From positions 1 through 64,000 of the forward strand of contig JAJPES010000052.1 of assembly GCA_021166725.1 (NCBI GenBank): DNA of 64,000 nucleotides. Reading direction: 5' to 3'. Source of the DNA: Burkholderiaceae bacterium. Its GTDB lineage: Bacteria; Pseudomonadota; Gammaproteobacteria; Burkholderiales; Burkholderiaceae_E. The notes beneath the pieces are model-generated. The model saw only the letters and a list, made by a program, of their open reading frames with translations. It had not been told where the DNA came from and did not search any database. A program made the position numbers and the translations under genes. Below, piece after piece: positions 60,404 to 64,000 of this stretch (position 1 is its first letter; each line of letters begins with the position of its first letter).

Positions 60404-61018
60404 ATGAAGCACCCCACCATCTCCCTCATCGAGCGGCGCGTGTCTGCGAACCACTTCGACGCTTCGTTCACCCTGACAAACGCCGAGATCGAACGGCTGG
60501 TCGATCTCGCGACGCGCGCGCCAACGGCCTACAACTTCCAGAACTGGCGGTTCGTTGCCGTGCGGGGAACGCAATACAAAGAGCGCTTGCGCGCCCTCGC
60601 CTACGGACAAACCAAGGTGGCAGATGCGGGCGTCACCTTCATCGTCTGCGGGGTGCTTCCCCATCATGAGGTTCTTCGAGAAAGGCTGCGTCCGTTCGTA
60701 GAGGCGGGCTTCATGTCCGCTGCCACGGCAGCGGGCTGGCGCGAGGCCGCGCGGCAGGCGTACGCCGATGAGCAGAAGGCACGGGACGAGGCGGTGCGCT
60801 CGGCCGCGCTTGGCGCGGCGACACTGATTTACGCTGCCGAGGCGATGGATCTCGCTACAAGCCCCATTGGAGGGTTCGACACCGCAGGAGTGGCCAGTGC
60901 CTTCGGCTTGGCGTCGAACGAGTTGCCCGTTCTCCTTGTGGCCGTCGGACGCCCTGCGTGCGGCAACTGGCCACAGAAACCGCGACGTCCAGTGTCCGAG
61001 GTGCTGGAGATCGCATGA
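60404..61018 (+). CDS. Nitroreductase family protein
   Basis: 204-aa FMN-dependent oxidoreductase of the nitroreductase fold. RRVSANHFD at the N-terminus binds the flavin phosphate, APTAYNFQNWRF is the conserved FMN loop (P-T-xx-N-xQ-xW), and the GLASNELPVLLVAVGRP end is typical. The substrate is unknown; such enzymes reduce quinones and nitro- or halo-organic compounds. It overlaps the following exporter gene by 4 bp. Confidence 0.85.
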   Translation: MKHPTISLIERRVSANHFDASFTLTNAEIERLVDLATRAPTAYNFQNWRFVAVRGTQYKERLRALAYGQTKVADAGVTFIVCGVLPHHEVLRERLRPFVEAGFMSAATAAGWREAARQAYADEQKARDEAVRSAALGAATLIYAAEAMDLATSPIGGFDTAGVASAFGLASNELPVLLVAVGRPACGNWPQKPRRPVSEVLEIA

Positions 61019-61920
61019 AGGCGCGCGCTTCCAACTTGCTCGCGACGGCGGTCGCGCCTGCTATCTGGGGAAGCACCTACGTTGTCACCACCGAACTGTT
61101 GCCAGGCCTTTCTCCGCTGTTGGTCGCGATGCTCAGAGCCTTGCCAGCAGGGTTGCTTCTCCTGCTGATCGTGCGACAGATCCCATCGGGCATCTGGTGG
61201 TTGCGCATATTCATTCTCGGTGCCCTGAACTTCTCGATCTTCTGGAGCATGCTGTTCGTTTCGGCGTACCGTCTGGCGGGCGGGGTGGCGGCAACTCTTG
61301 GAGCGACACAGCCGTTAATTGTCGTTTTCATCGCCGCGGTCGTCTTGGGGCACACGGTACGGCCGCTGTCAGTGCTAGCGGCCATCGTCGGCCTCGCAGG
61401 AGTGGCGCTACTCGTGCTCACGCCGAACGCGGCACTCGACATGGTCGGCGTCGCGGCCGGACTCGCGGGTGCGACCTCCATGGCCTGCGGAACGGTGTTG
61501 ACCCGCAAGTGGAAACCCCCGGTGTCGCTGCTGACAATCACTGCCTGGCAGCTGACGGCTGGCGGCCTGCTCTTGTTGCCGGTAGCCTTCGTTGCGGATG
61601 TGCCCGTTCCGGTTCTGAGTGCGACCAACCTGCTTGGGCTTGCATGGCTTGCACTGATCGGTGCGGCCTTGACCTATCTGCTCTGGTTCAGGGGTATTGC
61701 TCGCCTGGATCCAACGGCGGTCGCCCCGTTAGGGTTCCTCAGTCCGGCAGTGGCTGTGATTCTGGGGTGGGTCCTCCTGAAAGAAGCGTTGTCGGCGCTT
61801 CAGGCAGTCGGCTTCATCCTCATTGTCGGCAGCATCTGGCTCAGTCATCGCACCTCGAGCACCGCTGAGTGCGCGCCTGCGAGGAGCGGCGACAGCAAAG
61901 CCTCGGCCGACGCGCGGTGA
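61015..61920 (+). CDS. EamA/DMT-family transporter
   Basis: 301-aa inner-membrane protein with ten predicted helices in two EamA repeats. It starts LLATAVAPAIWGSTYVVTTELLPGLSP, the classic DMT beginning. ATG overlaps the nitroreductase stop (ATGA), suggesting coupled expression. DMT exporters move metabolites or toxic compounds; the substrate is unknown. Confidence 0.88.
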   Translation: MKARASNLLATAVAPAIWGSTYVVTTELLPGLSPLLVAMLRALPAGLLLLLIVRQIPSGIWWLRIFILGALNFSIFWSMLFVSAYRLAGGVAATLGATQPLIVVFIAAVVLGHTVRPLSVLAAIVGLAGVALLVLTPNAALDMVGVAAGLAGATSMACGTVLTRKWKPPVSLLTITAWQLTAGGLLLLPVAFVADVPVPVLSATNLLGLAWLALIGAALTYLLWFRGIARLDPTAVAPLGFLSPAVAVILGWVLLKEALSALQAVGFILIVGSIWLSHRTSSTAECAPARSGDSKASADAR

Positions 61921-61965
61921 GCCCGAGAAACAATGGGCGGCGCGATGACGCAGACCAGCGGAACT

Positions 61966-62198
61966 TCAAACCAGTGCCCGCACCGGCTCGTGCAGCGCGA
62001 TCCAGTACACGCCGGTGGACTCCATCACTCCATCGCCACAATCTTCGCCTCACGGCGCTCAAGCCAGTCGGCCAGCTCGGTCAGATCGACCGTCAAGCTC
62101 TTGAACTCCCCGCACCGGTTCGTCGTCGCGATCCGGTGGTGCCGCCGCGTGGTGCGCCGCTCAGCCCACGCCAATGCCCGCTGCGTATGGGGGCATCA
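61966..62198 (-). pseudogene. IS110-family transposase fragment, frameshifted
   Basis: On the minus strand the frame encodes SLTVDLTELADWLERREAK then IVAME. After an 8-bp duplication (GATGGAGT repeated at about 62,019-62,034) it continues in another frame as MESTGVYWIALHEPV and a stop at 61,966. LADWL...VAMESTGVYWI is the N-terminal DEDD-domain signature of IS110 transposases. The remaining two thirds of the enzyme are missing, so it is inactive. Confidence 0.75.
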
Positions 62199-62543
62199 CG
62201 CACACGCCGCTTCGGCTGATTCTGCGATTGCGCACTGCCATGCGTTGCTCAATCATACGTTGACGATATGGCGTCGGGTATAGGACGCGTTTGTTTTCGC
62301 ACTCACGTGAACGGGATGTCCTTCGCGGAGCCTATCATTGAGCGGCCGCGCGGCGGTGTGCTGATCGGGATAGATCTCGAAAGCTGGCCATCGTGGAAGC
62401 GCCGACTGTCCTCGATAGATGTCGATTGATGGTGAATGCTGCGCTTGGGGATACCAGTCAGAATGACGGTAAAGATGGCGGTAAAACGCAGCCGTTGCGA
62501 GGCAAGCATCAAGCCAGACAACGACTTACCGAAGCTGTTGATG

Positions 62544-62558
62544 ATTGAGTGGGAATGA
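62544..62558 (+). other. Candidate attR: displaced guaA 3'-end sequence
   Basis: ATTGAGTGGGAATGA would encode I-E-W-E-stop, the invariant end of GuaA. It matches the resident guaA end (ATCGAGTGGGAGTAG) at 11 of the first 13 bases, and no other part of guaA is nearby. It marks the probable right boundary of the guaA-linked island. No integrase gene lies in the interval. Confidence 0.55.
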
Positions 62559-62673
62559 CGGCACGAGGCAGCCCGTCGAGGCTGTCTCCAGCCTAATTGC
62601 GTCCGCGGCGTGCAAGCCGCGATAGGGAAAGAGCGCCGCGCGGGCCGGCGTGCTGCGGCACCTCATCGTCGAA

Positions 62674-62900
62674 GCTGATCTCGGTGCCTATGGTCCCGGC
62701 GCCAGCGGGGCAGGCGACCACGGCTAGCGGTGGCGCGCTGTTCTTCACATTTGCCGGCGTGCTGATCGGTCCGTCGATGTTCGCGCGGTCTACGCGAGGC
62801 TGCAGAGCTACACCGGAATGTTCGCCGTCGCGGCGGTGCTGGCCGTTGCCGGGATGGTCCTCGCGGTGCTGGCGATGCCGGCGTCGGGGAGCCGTTGCGC
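62674..62900 (+). pseudogene. MFS transporter C-terminal remnant with frameshift
   Basis: The sequence encodes [33 protein letters not shown], then after a frameshift near 62,787 VYARLQSYTGMFAVAAVLAV and AGMVLAVLAMP. Together these resemble the last two membrane helices of a major facilitator protein. No N-terminal ten helices are present upstream. It is a decayed gene end. Confidence 0.6.
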
Positions 62901-63037
62901 GGTTCGCAGGGAGGTGGGATGCTGGGCAGTGAGATCGACCCGAGAGCGGGAGCGGCAATGTTGGCGCAGGCATGCACGGCGACGCTGCGCTCCGTTCCGG
63001 CGTGCACCCGCGCCGATCGAGAATCCGAGGAGGTCGC

Positions 63038-64000
63038 ATGTCCGCAGTTCCCGCCCCGCAGAGCGGCGCAGTGCCGGGCCGTGCAAGAGGCTTCCTGTCC
63101 GGTGCGCGCGAGATCGACGACGCGGTCGTCGACATGCGTGGCGCGTTGCCGTCGTGGCTCGCTGGTACGCTGCTGCTGAACGGTCCGGCCCTGTGGGAGC
63201 TGCCCGGCGGGCGGCTGGATCACTGGTTCGACGGCTACGCGATGTGGCATGCGCTGCGCATCGACGGCGCCGGCGTGCGATACCGCAGCCGCTTCTGCGA
63301 GAGCGAATCGTATCGGCGCAGCGTAACGGCAGGCGCGCCGGTGTACGGCGAGTTCGGCACCGCCAATCCCGCGGGCCTGCTCGCGCGGCTCAAGGGAACT
63401 AAAGTCACCGACAATCCGGCGGTGGTGATGTCGCGCCACGGCGAGCGCTGGGTGTCGGTCACCGAGACGCCGAGCCTGACCTACTTCGACCCGCAGACGC
63501 TGCAGACGCAGGAGCGGCTCGACCTCGGGCGGCGCGACGAGGCGATGCACCTGATGAGCGCGCACGGCTTCACGCTGCCCGACGGCAGCTATCTCAACGT
63601 GGCGACCGCGCTGGGCCCGAAGTGCGAGATGAAACTGTTCCGGCTCGCGCCGGGCGCGACGCAAGCGCAAGTGATCGCACGGATCAGGATGCCGAAGTCG
63701 GGCTATACACACGGCTTCGGCCTCGCACCCGGCCACGCCGTCGTCTGGGAGACTGCGCTGCGCGCTCAACCGCTGGCGTTCCGCTTCGGCGCACGGTCCT
63801 ACGCCGACAATTTCCGCTGGGAGCCGACCCACGGCTCGGCGATCCACGCTGTGGCGCTCGACGGCGGCGCGGTGCGCAGCTGGCGCGTCCCGCCGATGAT
63901 GGCTTTCCACGCGACGCAGGCCTGGGCCGACGGCGCGGACATCGTCCTGGAGATGGCGATCTACGACGACGGCACGGTGTTCGACGACCTTCGCCTGGAG
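63038..64000 (+). CDS. Carotenoid oxygenase (RPE65) family protein, truncated by the window
   Basis: At least 321 codons, open to the window end. ATG 63,038 has GAGGAGG 7 bases upstream. Seven-bladed-propeller carotenoid-cleavage-type motifs are visible: WFDGYAMWHAL, three of the expected iron-ligand His contexts (MSAHGFTLPDGS, YTHGFGLAPGH, AFHATQAWADG) and EMAIYDDGT. The fourth His should lie beyond the window. These non-haem Fe(II) enzymes cleave carotenoids, stilbenes or lignin-derived aromatics; the substrate here is unknown. Confidence 0.88.
   Translation, partial: MSAVPAPQSGAVPGRARGFLSGAREIDDAVVDMRGALPSWLAGTLLLNGPALWELPGGRLDHWFDGYAMWHALRIDGAGVRYRSRFCESESYRRSVTAGAPVYGEFGTANPAGLLARLKGTKVTDNPAVVMSRHGERWVSVTETPSLTYFDPQTLQTQERLDLGRRDEAMHLMSAHGFTLPDGSYLNVATALGPKCEMKLFRLAPGATQAQVIARIRMPKSGYTHGFGLAPGHAVVWETALRAQPLAFRFGARSYADNFRWEPTHGSAIHAVALDGGAVRSWRVPPMMAFHATQAWADGADIVLEMAIYDDGTVFDDLRLE

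Larger units (their letters stand above)
61921..63037. other. Junction region with decayed fragments
   Basis: About 1.1 kb without an intact gene. It contains an IS110-type transposase fragment (minus strand, 61,966-62,198), unassigned sequence (62,199-62,542), the guaA-like att sequence (62,544-62,558) and a frameshifted MFS transporter end (62,674-62,900). The last 130 bp before 63,038 serve as the leader of the oxygenase gene; no promoter is obvious. Confidence 0.6.

Noticed and set aside
62303-62521. Short minus-strand open frame of 72 codons
   Set aside because: No family features, no ribosome-binding site, and it lies in decayed junction DNA.

Overview
The window is a GC-rich, densely coding bacterial chromosome segment. 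Gene content and order fit a betaproteobacterium, most likely of the order Burkholderiales: lon-hupB-tRNA-Val-tRNA-Asp-ppiD, then smc-zipA-ligA, then rpsB-tsf-pyrH-frr-uppS-cdsA-dxr-rseP-bamA-skp-lpxD-fabZ-lpxA-lpxB-rnhB, then ppsR/ppsA, smpB/ratA-ratB and guaB-guaA. I cannot name the genus from sequence alone.

Layout. 1-5.4 kb: proteostasis and nucleoid genes (Lon, HU), two tRNAs with a clean intrinsic terminator, and the periplasmic chaperone PpiD. 5.4-11.3 kb: tRNA 2-selenouridine synthase, a zinc-ribbon protein, and a leftward acyl-CoA/GST operon. 11.4-18.4 kb: a tightly overlapped leftward operon queF-dapD-pilU-yffB-dapE-prmB-ABC-F, mixing queuosine, lysine/peptidoglycan, pilus and translation functions. 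18.5-26.4 kb: a rightward run of SMC, ZipA, DNA ligase and a methylthioinosine/methylthioadenosine phosphorylase. 26.5-30 kb: leftward glnD and map. 30.2-45.7 kb: a long rightward translation, isoprenoid, phospholipid, outer-membrane and lipid A cluster. 45.7-46.5 kb: a structured, repeat-rich non-coding gap. 46.5-55.3 kb: PpsR/PpsA, SmpB/RatA/RatB, and GMP synthesis (GuaB, GuaA).

From the 3' end of guaA to about 62.56 kb lies an accessory island of lower GC. It holds the remnant of an integrative conjugative element (truncated TraD coupling protein plus its usual membrane neighbour). Next comes a TetR-controlled group with haloalkane dehalogenase, a SelW-like thioredoxin-fold protein and a small uncharacterised protein, then a GNAT stub, a nitroreductase, an EamA exporter and a broken IS110 transposase. 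A second copy of the guaA 3'-end sequence (coding I-E-W-E-stop) sits at 62,544-62,558, so the island looks flanked by guaA attachment-site repeats. Beyond it are a frameshifted MFS remnant and the start of a carotenoid-oxygenase-family gene that runs off the window.

The most unusual observation is a family of exactly 159-bp, long-palindrome elements placed directly after TGA stop codons (after skp and guaB, with a truncated copy after uppS). They have terminal inverted repeats, an inner hairpin with compensatory base changes between copies, and TGA on both flanks. They look like a small non-autonomous mobile element or structured RNA that targets or re-uses stop codons. A second repeat type, GGGGAAG heptads, sits at gene ends at three loci and appears to have lengthened the C-terminus of PpsA.
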